From NCBI RefSeq assembly GCF_045679555.1, contig NC_092091.1, positions 12,425,918 to 12,489,917 of the forward strand: DNA of 64,000 bases, in the 5' to 3' direction. The DNA comes from Salvelinus alpinus (taxonomy: Eukaryota; Chordata; Actinopteri; Salmoniformes; Salmonidae). The notes under the pieces are model-generated. The model was not told the DNA's origin. It was given only the letters and a program-made list of their open reading frames with translations, and searched no databases. This document shows, piece by piece, positions 47,001-59,604 of the stretch. The position numbers and the translations under genes are program-made. Numbering within the stretch: the stretch's first letter is position 1; each line of letters opens with the position of its first letter.

Positions 47001-48984
47001 CGGCTGCAGGGAGAAACTTTGTAGCGGGACAGGGGAAAAACATTAGAAGTGCTGAGAGTTGACATTATGTGTGCTAGCGTGCATAGGATTACTGTGTGCG
47101 AGGTGAGTATATAGAGCCCATTACAGCTGTCAGTCTGCTCTGTGCTGAAGGAAACATCTGGAAGTCTGATGTCTGCCCTGAGGCAGGGCATTTTCTTCCC
47201 CCCATGTCCTCCTTCAGGAGGAGTGCATGCAGCAAACCTCACTTATTAAAGCACAGCAGGCTGTAAGTCACATTCAAAAGTACTTGACTTACTTCAGGAT
47301 TCCTTTTGAAGCTCCTAGTGGAGAAAACAGCCTCACTTAGAAGTCTGGATTGGTCAAGATTTGGGACTCGTCACTGTGCACTTAAAGGCTTTAAAAACAC
47401 ACTCCATTGAAAACCTTCTAAATCCCCAAAAATGTAATTTAAAAGGGGTTAAACTTCATACATATGCTTCATCTTATTTATATAAGTGATATAAAAAAAT
47501 TAAACAGATTGGCAGTCAGATGTTCAGACGTTTACCCTTCAACACATTCGTCTTCAGTGAGGATTTATGGAGGTTCGCATTCAATGTTGTATTACCGCCA
47601 CAAACTGGACTTGTGTATAATATTTTGTGACACATAATATAAATCTTACCCTACCATCTAAGAGCCAGATCGCAATTTACTGGGGGGAGGCGTGGTCCAC
47701 AATAGCGGAGGATTGTCAAACTTATTTTTTTGCTTTGGAGAGGGTTGTGTGGTTTTTTATTGGGCAAAGGGGAGGGTAGTGCGTTTTTTCCCCTGGTTGA
47801 CATTCATTCTTTAGTTGGTTTTACTATGTAATTTCGAACCATCGTGGCCACATTTCCTCCTCAGCTTGCATGCTCCTCCCCTATATCAAGGTGATTTGGT
47901 ACATCCCTTATGCCCTATGGTTTTCCATGTGCTAACTTTTACTATACCACAGGTATACAATCCAGGTCAGTATAGTCTACCGGTCTAACAGCCTTTCCTG
48001 GCCTATATCCACCATTCATAGTGAAAATAATGGCTGGTGGACCGTTTGTCCAGATCTGCAATAGGCTAACTAGCAATTGTAACACATATAAAAGCATTCA
48101 AAGCTGCATACATTTTCAATATGAATCGACAAGATCAAATAGGAATAGCAGATAGGCAGAGGACAGGCCAGGTGCATCATTGGTCGTGAAAGAACAGTGA
48201 AGACATTTAACACACAGCTCAAAAATCCCCCCTATTGATCTTGTTTAGGGACAATACAAGTATCCTCCCTAGACTATAGTAGCCTACGTGAGTGCAACAT
48301 TCTACTCTAGGCTGCAGTGAAAATGTCATTTGAATAACAGCGTAAAAGCCCTGTGATTTGAATGTTTCATTCGTTTTGGATCTGTTGTCGGTCTACTCGA
48401 TAGTTTATAAGGTCTAGAAAGGCACAGTAGAAGGCCAGTCTGGCTGTATTCTTACTTCTGATACTGAATGCGCTGTCTGTTTCAGATCATCATTCTTCCA
48501 AGTCGTCCTAAAATAATGTGGTCACATATGCTCTGTCCCAGCAGGCTCAGTTATTCAGTAAAGCTCTGATTACTCTCCAATCTGAGCGGATGTTCCTTGC
48601 ACACCTAGAACGCTTCAATATAGCCTAAATATTTAGAATGTAACTTTTAAATGTATTACTTTTTACATGTGGCATAAACACAACCAGTTACAATGTTTTA
48701 ATCTGATTAGGCTACTTCAAAAGTCTCCTGTAGGCATGCGCACGTTCATCCAAAATTCCAGCATCGTCAAAATGGCTTGACATTAGGCAGGTTTCCATCA
48801 AACCTTTTTATGCAGTAAAGTAGCCTACATGTCAGATAGAAGATGGCAGGACATCATGGGAAAGCATGCAGTTTATTAGGCTACAGATTAAATAAATGAT
48901 TAACTTCACAGAGTGTTGGACGTGCACAGTGATGAGGTCGATGCTCCTTTCAATAAATATGGAGGGTCTTATTCTGGTGACATG
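47001..48984. other. No gene recognised; contains a repeat shared with 53.2 kb
   Basis: A segment at about 47665-47800 (GGGGGGAGGCGTGGTCCAC, TTGCTTTGGAGAGGGTTGTG, GGAGGGTAGTGCG) matches 53205-53465, where a SINE interrupts it. The remainder looks unique with no coding support. Confidence 0.45.
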
Positions 48985-49990
48985 ATGATCGATGCTTAGC
49001 TGCCAGTGTCTCGAACGCCCTCTCCGCCTCCGCCGTCCAATGAAGCCGCTTGGGACATCCTCTCAGTAGGGAGGTAAGAGGCCCGAACACCGTGCTGAAG
49101 CCCCGGATGGCCCTCCGAAAATAGTTGCGAACCCCAGGAATCACTGGACTGCTTTCACGGAGTTGGAGGTGGGCCATGTTCTGACTGCGCTGATGTGTTG
49201 CTCCTCCATCTCCACTCCCTCTGTGGATATGAGGTAGCCCAAAAAGGACAAGGACCGCTGGAAAAACAAACATTTCTCTTGTTTAACATATAGATCATGC
49301 TCCAACAGTCTTCCCAGCACAGATCTGACTAATGAGACATGCTGGATGCAGTCAGCAGAATAGACCAAAATGTTGTCTATATATCCCACTACGCCCCGTC
49401 CCAGCATGTCCCGAAACACTTCGATAATAAAGGCCTGGAAGACTGAAGAAGCATTAGACAGGCCAAAGGGCATTACGAGATACTCGTAGTGGCCTGTGGT
49501 CGTGGAAAATAAATTTTTCCATTCGTAACCTGCACGAATGCGCACCAGATTGTAGGCGCTCCTCAAGTCCAGTTTCGTGAAGTACTGCGCCCCGTGCATT
49601 TGTTCGATGATGGTTGGGATGAGGGGTAAAGGATAGCTGAACTTAACGTGACTTTATTCAGTGTTCGATAATCAATGCAGGGGCGCAGTCCCCCATCTTT
49701 CTTCTTAACAAAAAATAAGCTTGAGGAGGCTGGTGACGTAGAGGGGAGGACAAAACCCTGCTGGAGGCTCTCCTGTACGTAGGTCTCCATGGCCTCGGTC
49801 TCCGCACAGGAGAGGGGATAAACGTGTCCTCTCGGGAGGGCTGCGTCAGACAGAAAGTCAATGGCACAGTCCCGGGCGCGATGAGGAGGCAGGCGTGGAG
49901 CCTTGGTGGTCTGGACTTTCCCCCGTTGTGGTGTTGAGAGACACCGCGAGACACCTCCTCTGACCAACCCAGCAGTCTCCTCTCGGACCA
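48985..49990 (-). pseudogene. Gypsy reverse transcriptase/RNase H, inactive
   Basis: In order on the minus strand: RT N-terminal part ([20 protein letters not shown]), palm with [16 protein letters not shown] and [18 protein letters not shown], the catalytic loop reading [10 protein letters not shown] where Gypsy RTs have YIDD, connection segment ([13 protein letters not shown]) and the beginning of RNase H (PLTSLLRGCPKRLHWTAEAE). The second catalytic aspartate is replaced by Asn, and three frame changes (near 49960, 49580 and 49200) break the reading frame. Clearly dead. Confidence 0.88.
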
Positions 49991-49996
49991 GGAAAT

Positions 49997-50815
49997 AACA
50001 GGGTTATGCCAACTCAACCAGGGGAGACCTAAAACAACAGGGTTATGCCAACTCAACCAGGGGAGACCTAAAACAACAGGGTTATGCCAACTCAACCAGG
50101 GGAGACCTAAAACAACAGGGTTATGCCAACTCAACCAGGGGAGACCTAAAACAACAGGGTTATGCCAACTCAACCAGGGGAGACCTAAAACAACAGGGTT
50201 ATGCCAACTCAACCAGGGGAGACCTAAAACAACAGGGTTATGCCAACTCAACCAGGGGAGACCTAAAACAACAGGGTTATACCAACTCAACCAGGGGAGA
50301 CCTAAAACAACAGGGTTATGCCAACTCAACCAGGGGAGACCTAAAACAACAGGGTTATGCCAACTCAACCAGGGGAGACCTAAAACAACAGGGTTATGCC
50401 AACTCAACCAGGGGAGACCTAAAACAACAGGGTTATGCCAACTCAACCAGGGGAGATCTAAAACAACAGGGTTATGCCAACTCAACCAGGGGAGACCTAA
50501 AACAACAGGGTTATGCCAACTCAACCAGGGGAGACCTAAAACAACAGGGTTATGCCAACTCAACCAGGGGAGACCTAAAACAACAGGGTTATGCCAACTC
50601 AACCAGGGGAGACCTAAAACAACAGGGTTATGCCAACTCAACCAGGGGAGACCTAAAACAACAGGGTTATGCCAACTCAACCAGGGGAGACCTAAAACAA
50701 CAGGGTTATGCCAACTCAACCAGGGGAGACCTAAAACAACAGGGTTATGCCAACTCAACCAGGGGAGACCTAAAACAACAGGGTTATGCCAACTCAACCA
50801 GGGGAGACCTAAAAC
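49997..50815 (-). repeat. 39-bp in-frame minisatellite inside Gypsy pol, 21 copies
   Basis: Each unit encodes [13 protein letters not shown] on the minus strand: the conserved LGLPWL motif just after the Gypsy protease. Units are almost identical; I see single substitutions near 50281 and 50456 and one giving WYNP. A normal Gypsy has this motif once. Homogeneity implies recent expansion or ongoing homogenisation. The long open frame is a consequence, not evidence of a protein. Confidence 0.95.
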
Positions 50816-51113
50816 AACAGGGTGCGTGGGTGTGTCAATAATCAAAAAGGTGATCTGTTCTAAATTAGTGTAATTTCTGAGGTAGGGTAGGCACTTGTCT
50901 TTGTTGGTCTATTGCTGTAATATAGCCTGTTCAGAACTTTTGTCAAGTTTTAAACCATATTTCATTCCGTTGTCCAAATTTAGTTCCTACTGAACTATAA
51001 TAGCCTGCTCCTGTAACAGATGTATATGTACTCTCCATGCGTTGTGTTTTCTCAAAATAAATCACTTCGGCCAGTGGTCCCAGTTGAGCATCATTTATTT
51101 CTGTTGTTAAAAA

Positions 51114-52551
51114 CTTCTCACGAGTCACCAACCCTGATCCGGTAGCACCCCCCCCCCCCCCCCCACTGAGTAGCATAGCTAGCATAGCGTCACAAGTAAC
51201 TTGTAGCATCTAAATATCATTAAATCACAAGTCCAAGACACCAGATGAAAGATACAGGTCTTGTGAATAAAGCCACCATTTCAGATTTTTAAAATGTTTT
51301 ACAGGGAAGACACAATATGTAAATCTATTAGCTAACCACGTTAGCAAAGGACACGATTTTTTTACTCCCAATAGTTTTTTCCTGCGTCAGTAGCTATCAC
51401 TAATTCGACTAAATAAAAATATATATAGCCACTAACCAAGAAACAACTTCATAAGATGACAGTCTGATAACATATTTATGGTATAGCATAGTTTTTTTTT
51501 TGAAAAATGTGCATTTTTCAGGTATAAATCACAGTTCTACATTGCAGTTGCAATCTGAAATAGTGCTGACCCAGCCAGAACAATTACAGAGACCAACGTC
51601 ATATAACGAATTACTCATCTTAAAACATTTCAGAAAAATACACAGCGTACAGATATTGAAAGCCCAACATCTGGTGAATCCAAACAATATTTCAGATTTA
51701 TTAAATGTTTTATAACGAAAACAAAATGTAGCGCTAAATTAGCATAGCTATACCAGGCAGATTCGGCTAGGCGCCCACGGCCAGTTCACATGCACAACAG
51801 ATATGATATAACATCGTAAATTGGGTCTTACTATGGCTGATCTTTCATCAGAATGTTGATCAAAGTGTCCTTTGTCAAGATGAGTCGTTGGTTCCGTTCA
51901 GAATTGTTCCTTTCCCACTCCATTTAGCACAGGTACTGGTCGAGTGGCACGGATCTCTCAAACGTAAATAAAATCAGACAACGGAACACCACAAAACTCC
52001 CGAAAAAATTCAAATAATCTGATTAAACTATATTGAAAAAACATACATTACGATGATCTGGTCACATGTATCAAACAAACTTCGAGACGGAGATAGTTTT
52101 CATCCATAATGGCCGCACAACAGAAGACAATCGCAGCTACAAGTCGCACGATTTAGAGAACCGGAAGTTGTCGGTCACGCCAAAGAATTAGCTCTCATTT
52201 CACGTCAGTCCCAGATAAACAAGATATTTTTCCTCTGACGTCCTCTTGACACCCAGAGGAAGGCCAATGAGGTGTGTTTCGGGTCATAGGGGGCACGACC
52301 ATATATAGGCAGAGCGTTGAAGCTGGCATACACATCTTGCTTTTTTCTTCTTGGTCATGGAAAGTGCTGTCAAATGACTTCTGTATCACTCAGAGACAAA
52401 ATTGAAACGGTTTTAGAAACTAGAGATTGTTTTCTTTCCAATGGTATTATTTATATGCATATAGTAAGAGCAATAATTGAATAAGAGGCAGTTTAATCTG
52501 TAGAGCAAATTATGCTAATGGGAAAATAGCACCCCCTGTATTCTCAAGAAG
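51114..52551 (-). mobile_element. CTTCTTG-ended element, copy 3 (antisense)
   Basis: Left end CTTCTCACGAGTCACC follows TTAAAAA; right end ATTCTCAAGAAG is followed by TTAA. Inside are reverse-orientation family segments (GAAAGATACAGGTCTTGTGA, ATAAGATGACAGTCTGATAA, GAACCGGAAGTTGTCGG). Contains a C-run of ~17 near 51147. No coding region supported. Confidence 0.7.
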
Positions 52552-52763
52552 TTAAATGGGAAACAGCACGTTAGTTGTGCAGGGCTTAACGGTATTGATG
52601 GCTGTCGATGGCAAAATCCCTTGCATCACATTTTCCTACTGGGCGAACAAAATACAAAAATACAATACAAAATATAACATGTGTAAATACCTGTTGTTAA
52701 ATGGGAAACAGCACATTAGTTGTGCAGGGCTTAACAGTATTGATGGCTGTCGATGGCAAAATC
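52552..52763 (+). repeat. 67-bp direct duplication, 145 bp apart
   Basis: 52552-52618 (from TTAAATGGGAAACAGCACGT) is repeated at 52697-52763 with two differences. A third shared block, TTGCATCACATTTTCCTACT, follows the first copy and recurs at 52986. Confidence 0.9.
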
Positions 52764-53240
52764 TGTAGCATGAAGACAACTGTGTTAGCAGTGGCTTATG
52801 TGACCATGACATCGGTGTATGCTAGCTAACACACTTATTTACAGAAATCATATGCCAAAGCACATCCCAGAAAGCCTCTCAATCCCTAACAGGTACCATA
52901 TACCCACACATGTATAAATCAGTAACGTACAGCAAACTTGTACACATTGTAAAATAGAAAACAGTATTCAGAACGTGACCTACCCCTTGCATCACATTTT
53001 CCTACTGGGAAGACCTGACGTTCGCGATCTCCCCCTATCTGCAAGCGGGGCCAATCACAACACACCTTATTTTCATCAGAGTTGAACTAACCAATAAGAA
53101 TGCTTGAACATTAAATACAGATTTCTTTAGAGGCAAGTGGAAACATAACCAACCCTGTTACACTCCTATAAACAATGGCCTCTCAATCCCATTTTATTAG
53201 GGTCAGATTGAAATTTGCTTGGTGGGGAGGAGTGGTCCAC

Positions 53241-53427
53241 CTTTTTTTAACTAGGCAAGTCAGTTAACAACAAATTCTTATTTTCAATGACAGCCTAGGA
53301 ACAGTGGGTTACCTGCCTTGTTCAGGGGAAGAACGACAGATTTTTACCTTTTCAGCTCGGGGATTCGATGTTTCAACCTTTCAGTTACTAGTCCAACACT
53401 CTAACCACTAGGCTACCTGCCACCCCT
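53241..53427 (-). mobile_element. tRNA-derived SINE, antisense
   Basis: Same subfamily as 20044-20227 and 35758-35946: minus-strand head GGTAGCCTAGTGGTTAGAGT, CAGGTAACCCACTGTTCC body, shared tail. It splits a repeat that is continuous at 47665-47800. Confidence 0.88.
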
Positions 53428-54165
53428 GCTTTGGGGAAGGTAGTGCATTTTCCCCCTGTTTTACAATTGCTCTTCTGTTCTTATTTTCCCTATAAACAAC
53501 GACTTGACTTACTTTTGCTATTGCCCTAATAAAGTTTTGAACCTTTTGAGAAGTTTTGTTATGGTGTGGCTATTATTAAGATTTAACTACTGCAAGCCTA
53601 TGATATGAAGGCAGTGTGCACCAGCGCTCCGACTGACTCCAACTGACAGTTGAATTTGAGGTGAGGAAGAATGTTTCGTGTCTACCAGAGTTACTCCTAT
53701 AATCTAACAACATAACGCGTATCTTTATACAAAATATTCTGAATGAAAATGAACAAACTAACCTCCTTCTCCGAGTCTAGATCAGTATAGCAGACGCAGT
53801 AACCATCTAACATAATGAAATGCATGTCGCTGGCATATCTCTATCTCTCTCTTGGGATAGGCCTAAGCGTCTCTTCCTTTACTGTATATAAACAGGACAC
53901 TTTGGGAAAAGGGCAGGCAGACATTTTTTTATTATTCATCTGGAGCCTCCCAGCTTAACTGCTGCTGTTGTGGCAAAGGCTGTTTTCCAACGTGGTGTAA
54001 TGTTTTTCATGTGTATTTAATGTTCTGAACCCAATAGCAATACATCCTTTTCCTCTGCTGCTCCAAAGCCACAAGGACCTTCAAAATCTCAGCTCATTGA
54101 GCCCACATTTTCCCTCTGACTCTGTCCTTTTTTAATGTGGTTCTTCTGTGGTATCTCAATATTTA
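53428..54165. other. No gene recognised
   Basis: End of the interrupted repeat, then unique-looking sequence without coding support. Confidence 0.35.
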
Positions 54166-54654
54166 TACTGAACAAAAATATAAATGGAACATGCAACAAT
54201 TGAAAATATTTTACTGTGTTACAGTTCATGTCAGGAAATCAGTCAATTGAAATAAATACATTTCATTCAATTTTCTAGCAACAGCTGTGGTGGACAGTCC
54301 TGCAGTCATCATGCCAATTGCACGCTCCCTTTAAAACTTGTGACATCTGTGGCATTGTTGTGTAACAAAACTACACATTTTAGAATGGCCTTTTATTGTC
54401 CCCAGCACAAGGTGTACTTGTGTAATGATCATGCTGTTTAATCAGCTTCTTGTTATGCCACACCTGTCAGTTGGATGGATTATCTTGGCAAAAGATAAAT
54501 ACTCACTAACAAACATGGATGTAAACAAATTTGTGGACAACATTTGAGAGAAATAAGCTTTTTGTGCGTATGGAACATTTCTGGGATCTTTTATTTCAGC
54601 TCATGGAACATGGGACCAACACTTTACATGTTGAGTTTATAATTTTGTTCAGTA
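54166..54654 (-). mobile_element. Tc1-derived MITE (TACTGAACAAAAATAT ends), copy 2
   Basis: TA-flanked TACTGAACAAAAATATAA at left and TTTTGTTCAGTA at right. Internal pieces such as GACAGTCCTGCAGTCATCAT and GATCATGCTGTTTAATCAGC mark it as an internally deleted Tc1 of the same family as 5208-5650, in opposite orientation. Confidence 0.82.
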
Positions 54655-55995
54655 TATATGTGGTGCCAGACGTTACATGGTGACATTCATGCAAACCAGA
54701 CATTGACACACATGGTACAATAGAGGTTCCTATTAGCAGAAGTGTGGACTAGTCACATTACTTTTAAAAATCTGATTCTACTGCTTGCATCAGTTACCTG
54801 ATGTGGAATAGAGTTCCATGTAGTAATGGCTCTATATAGTACTGTGCACCTCCCATAGTCTGTTCTGGACTTGTGGATTGTGTAGAGACCTCTGGTGGCA
54901 TGTCTTGTGGGGTATGCACAGATGTCTGAGCTGTGTGCTAGTCATTTAAACAGACAGCTTGGTGCTTTCAACATGTCAATACCTCTCACAAATACAAGTA
55001 GTGATGAAGTCAATCTCTCCTCCACTTTGAGCAAGGAGAGACTGACATGCATATTATTATTGTTTGCTGTTGGACTAGTAACCAAAAGGTTGCAAGATTG
55101 AATCCCCTAGCTGACAAGGTAAAAATCTGTCATTCTGCCCCTGAACAAGATGAAATATCTTCACACCTAGAACAGCCTCCAGGCTTCCATCATAACGGTC
55201 AATTTTGAAAGAGAGAAAAAAAAAATTACACGGGGGCAGTTTGGTAAATCTAATCCAGTCTGAATCGTCCTCTGGAAAAACAGACATGCTGTGGTAATAA
55301 TTACATAACCAACGTTTCAATTGTAATACAGTTGTATAGTAATCCTGTGCGAATAGGGTTTAGTGATTTTTATATAGAATCATAGTGAGGATGAACCTTC
55401 ATGAATCCTGCCCCTTTTCAAGTTCCGGAAGCTGGCTGACAACGGGGCCCTAACTCTCCAGCTATGTATTTCTCTGTATTTTTGTCACTGCGTCTTCGAG
55501 TGTGTCTACTCTCCAACCACTGTGTAAATGACTCTCCCTGATCCCCCCAGATGACTTTCCCTGGTTCCTCCAGCCTCCGGAGGAGAGCGACTCCTCATCT
55601 TCACAGCTTTCTGTCTATAACACAGCTGCTGGCACGGCCGATCTCGTCTTTGGCCCCGAATGTAAATATTTGTTATCTCTCGCAAACTTGAGTGAACTAT
55701 TTCATCCCTGTTTGGAAACAAACCTATTATAATGATGATTTGCTTAAGCGTTTTACTGGAGGTTTTATGTGTGTACATTTTTGTCCTTCTGGAAACTTTA
55801 TTCTGAAATGATCTGGACTTATATTGTGTCTTTGTGCCATCGTGGGTTTTTAAGCAAATACACTGTTCATTGATCACATTTCCTGACTGAACCTTAGAAT
55901 AACTTCAGATCACATGATGATAATCACAAATTGTAGCAGGAATTATATATAGTCATTTCTTTCAGCAAACTTTAGGACGATCATTGACAGCATTA
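54655..55995. other. No confirmed gene; one exon-like open stretch
   Basis: Mostly unique-looking. 55532-55728 (+) is open without a start codon and encodes an acidic/Ser-rich stretch (LSLIPPDDFPWFLQPPEESD, then SVYNTAAGTADLVFGPE) preceded by CCCCCCAG and containing a GTAAAT after GAAT. It may be an exon or chance; I recognise no family. Confidence 0.25.
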
Positions 55996-56053
55996 GATTG
56001 TAAGTCGCTCTGGATAAGAGCGTCTGCTAAATGACTTAAATGTAAATGTAAAT
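55996..56053 (+). mobile_element. L2/V-SINE-type 3' tail
   Basis: GATTGTAAGTCGCTCTGGAT, AAGAGCGTCTGCTAAATGAC and (TTAAATGTAAATG)n: a widespread teleost LINE/SINE 3' tail. Confidence 0.8.
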
Positions 56054-57162
<1,109 letters not shown>

Positions 57163-58255
57163 ATAATGCCTATAGTTGTGTATAGTTGTTTTAACCATTA
57201 ACTATATCAAACAGTACATATTCTAATAGCCATATTCCAAAGGGGATATATTCAGTTATGTCTCTTTGGATGATTTTTATTTCAGTGCTCCTAAAACAAT
57301 AGTCTGGGGAAATCAGATATCACCCCACTTGTGATCTCATAAAACCAATGGATTATTTTCTTTAGTAAACAGACCTTCAATACTGGCTGATGTTGAAAAT
57401 ACGCTTGATTGGAATTGTGCCTTCTTAATGGCACAATGATGTTTACATAGGTCTGTGTTAAAAGCTGAAACTCGATACGTGTTCCTAAGGGTCAATAAAA
57501 ATCATGGCCAAAGAATAGAGCATCATTACCATGGTCCTTACTGCAATTTAGCTCTGAATTAGGCTTTGACGATAGAAATTGGATTTTTGTTTGTTTATAG
57601 GTCACACATAATGAAGCTTCCTTTTATGACCAAATGAGAACGGGGTATTATTAGAGATCTCTGTCAACACAAGAGGCAGATATTCCATCTGATGCAATAT
57701 CCAGTTTTACCCGTTGACTCTGCATTTTCCATGGATGTCAGATAGCCTGAGTTTAGTGTAGAATATAGATTGGTGAACCTCCACCCCCTTGTTAACTCAA
57801 AGCAGAGGAGGGCGTTGTAGCGACCAACCTCTCAGCCTCCTTAACGCTGGGTTGATTTCACTCATCCAGGGAAACTCCCAGGAAGCCTCCAGTAAGCCAA
57901 TATTCATTAGGTTCAATAAACCTGAAGAGAAAGAAGTGTTTGGTCTGTTCGACCCAGTGGATAATGCAGCCTCTCCGACATGGTGAAACGATAGGTTTTG
58001 ACTAACGATTCCTAACACCACCAGTTATTGGTGGGTAGTTGACCTCACTCCCACACTATTGATTTTGAGATGCCTGGGTAATTCATTTGAAAACTGGGCT
58101 GCTGTTGGGGAAAGCAACTAAAGGATAGTGCAACAATGATGAGATCTCATTTCATGGGCAGTGAACTAGACGTTGTGTATGGATATCTAAGAGTCAACTT
58201 GGTCTCATAATAGAACCATAAAGAAATTCAGATTCGCAACAGCCTAGTTTACAGT
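57163..58255. other. No gene recognised
   Basis: Unique-looking sequence upstream of insc exon sequence; presumably intron or 5' flank. Confidence 0.35.
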
Positions 58256-58395
58256 AAATGCAAGCACGTGTTAGGATAAGGTTAGGTTTAGGCATGCTAG
58301 CAAGTGTTAGAATAAGGTTAGGTTTAGGCATGCTAGCGAGTGTTAGGATAAGGTTAGGTTTAGGCATGCTAGCGAATGGTTAGGCTAAAAGTTAG
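58256..58395 (+). repeat. ~36-47-bp repeat, 3+ copies, GGTTAGG-rich
   Basis: AAGGTTAGGTTTAGGCATGC occurs three times with AGCGAGTGTTAGGATAAGG spacers, and a fourth partial GGTTAGGC. Superficially telomere-like but not TTAGGG. Confidence 0.8.
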
Positions 58396-58600
58396 AAAAC
58401 AAAAACACCTGGATTCAAACAGCATCGGCACACATGGGGATATTCCAGTATGCTTGTTTCATTAGAGTAACGATATTGGGACAAGTTACAAATATGTCTC
58501 AGTGCTGCCATCTCTGTCATGGCCACCCAAAGTACATGCTCTAAACTAATCTTGCCTGTGTGTGTGCTGTATCGTGTGTTTGTATAAATGTGTATCTGTA

Positions 58601-58750
<150 letters not shown>

Positions 58751-59096
58751 GATGCACTCACTCCAGGTGGACTCGGTGCAGCGCTGGATGGAGGACCTGC
58801 GTCACATGACGGAGGTGGAGTGCATGTGTGTTCTGCAGGCCAAGGCCATTGGCGTGGAGGAGGATGCCCAGGGTGAGCTCATCGTGGCCACGCGGGACCA
58901 TGTGGCCCGCGACAACCTGCAGACGCTGCTGCGGCGGGCGCTGGTGGTCAGCACGGAGCTGGGCAAGATGTTCCAGCGGCTGGAGAAGGGCCTCTGGCAG
59001 CGGGTCCACAGCACGGCCGTCCGGGCCAACTGCCACGTGCGCTCGCTGGTGCACGAGTATAGCGCCGCCCGTAACACCCCCTCAGAGATGCAGAAG
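58751..59096 (+). CDS. insc: Protein inscuteable homolog, exon with LGN-binding region
   Basis: Inscuteable is a cytoplasmic adaptor that recruits LGN/GPSM2 (and so G-alpha-i) to the cortical Par3/Par6/aPKC complex and orients the mitotic spindle. This 346-nt exon encodes LQVDSVQRWMEDLRHMTEVE followed by CMCVLQAKAIGVEEDAQGEL, the helix and following peptide that in mammalian INSC contact the LGN TPR domain, then a helical segment (STELGKMFQRLEKGLWQRVH, SLVHEYSAARNTPSEMQK). The first base completes an Arg codon, as in mammals, so at least one exon lies upstream; an internal Met at 58752 could alternatively start a short form. Donor AAG|GTGAGG at 59097, phase 0. The exon is GC-rich (CGG, CTG codons) against AT-rich surroundings. 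Recognised by similarity to the mammalian protein from memory; high confidence. Confidence 0.93.
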
Positions 59097-59100
59097 GTGA

Positions 59101-59190
59101 GGATGGAGGGAGAAGTGGACTGGTCTGGGTAGGAGGGAGGGAGGAGGATGGAGGGAGAAGTGGACTGGTCTGGGTAGGAGGGAGGAGGGT
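59101..59190 (+). repeat. 45-bp tandem duplication just after insc donor
   Basis: GGATGGAGGGAGAAGTGGAC and the following TGGTCTGGGTAGGAGGGAGG are repeated 45 bp on. G-run rich, beginning 4 nt after the donor GT. Confidence 0.9.
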
Positions 59191-59604
59191 GGACTGAAAA
59201 TATACCACGTTTCAATACCGAGAATAATTCAGATATTATCCAGAGAGTCCCGGGAAATACTGCAAAATCGGAAGTCCATTTAAAGCGGTTCAAAACCAAG
59301 ATATGGTCACTATGCCAGGGTTCTCCCCAAATAAGAGGGGCTCTGCGACCCTTGTCAGCTTGGCTGTGCCACTATGTAAAGATTTCAGAGCAAATTAAAC
59401 TGATATTTAGTAATAATAGGGTAATTATCTTTGATCAATAATTACATTGTTGTGAATTGCGAAACAGGCCGTTCATAAATTCAGAGCATTATCATGTTCC
59501 TCAATTAATTCAGCACATTTCAGCAGTAGGCTATCTCAATACAGAGTGCGCTCAGGACGCACCCCAAGTAGGCTGTAGGTATTGTCAAATCATAGAAACT
59601 TTTT
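59191..59604. other. insc intron sequence
   Basis: No coding region. 59520-59580 resembles part of the GTAAATTCAGAGCG-type element seen at 61566-61977. Confidence 0.4.

Larger units (their letters stand above)
48985..50845 (-). mobile_element. Ty3/Gypsy retrotransposon pol fragment
   Basis: Minus-strand pol sequence running from the end of the protease ([16 protein letters not shown]) through reverse transcriptase to the start of RNase H. No LTRs, gag, full protease or integrase seen, so it is truncated at both ends. The protease-RT linker is swollen by 21 copies of a 39-bp unit (49997-50815). Confidence 0.9.

Noticed and set aside
49658..50845. 395-codon minus-strand frame as a novel repeat protein
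   Set aside because: It is the amplified LGLPWL segment of a dead Gypsy pol gene followed by an out-of-frame RT region.
58256..58395. Interstitial telomeric repeat
   Set aside because: Motif is GGTTAGGTTTAGG in a longer unit, not tandem TTAGGG.
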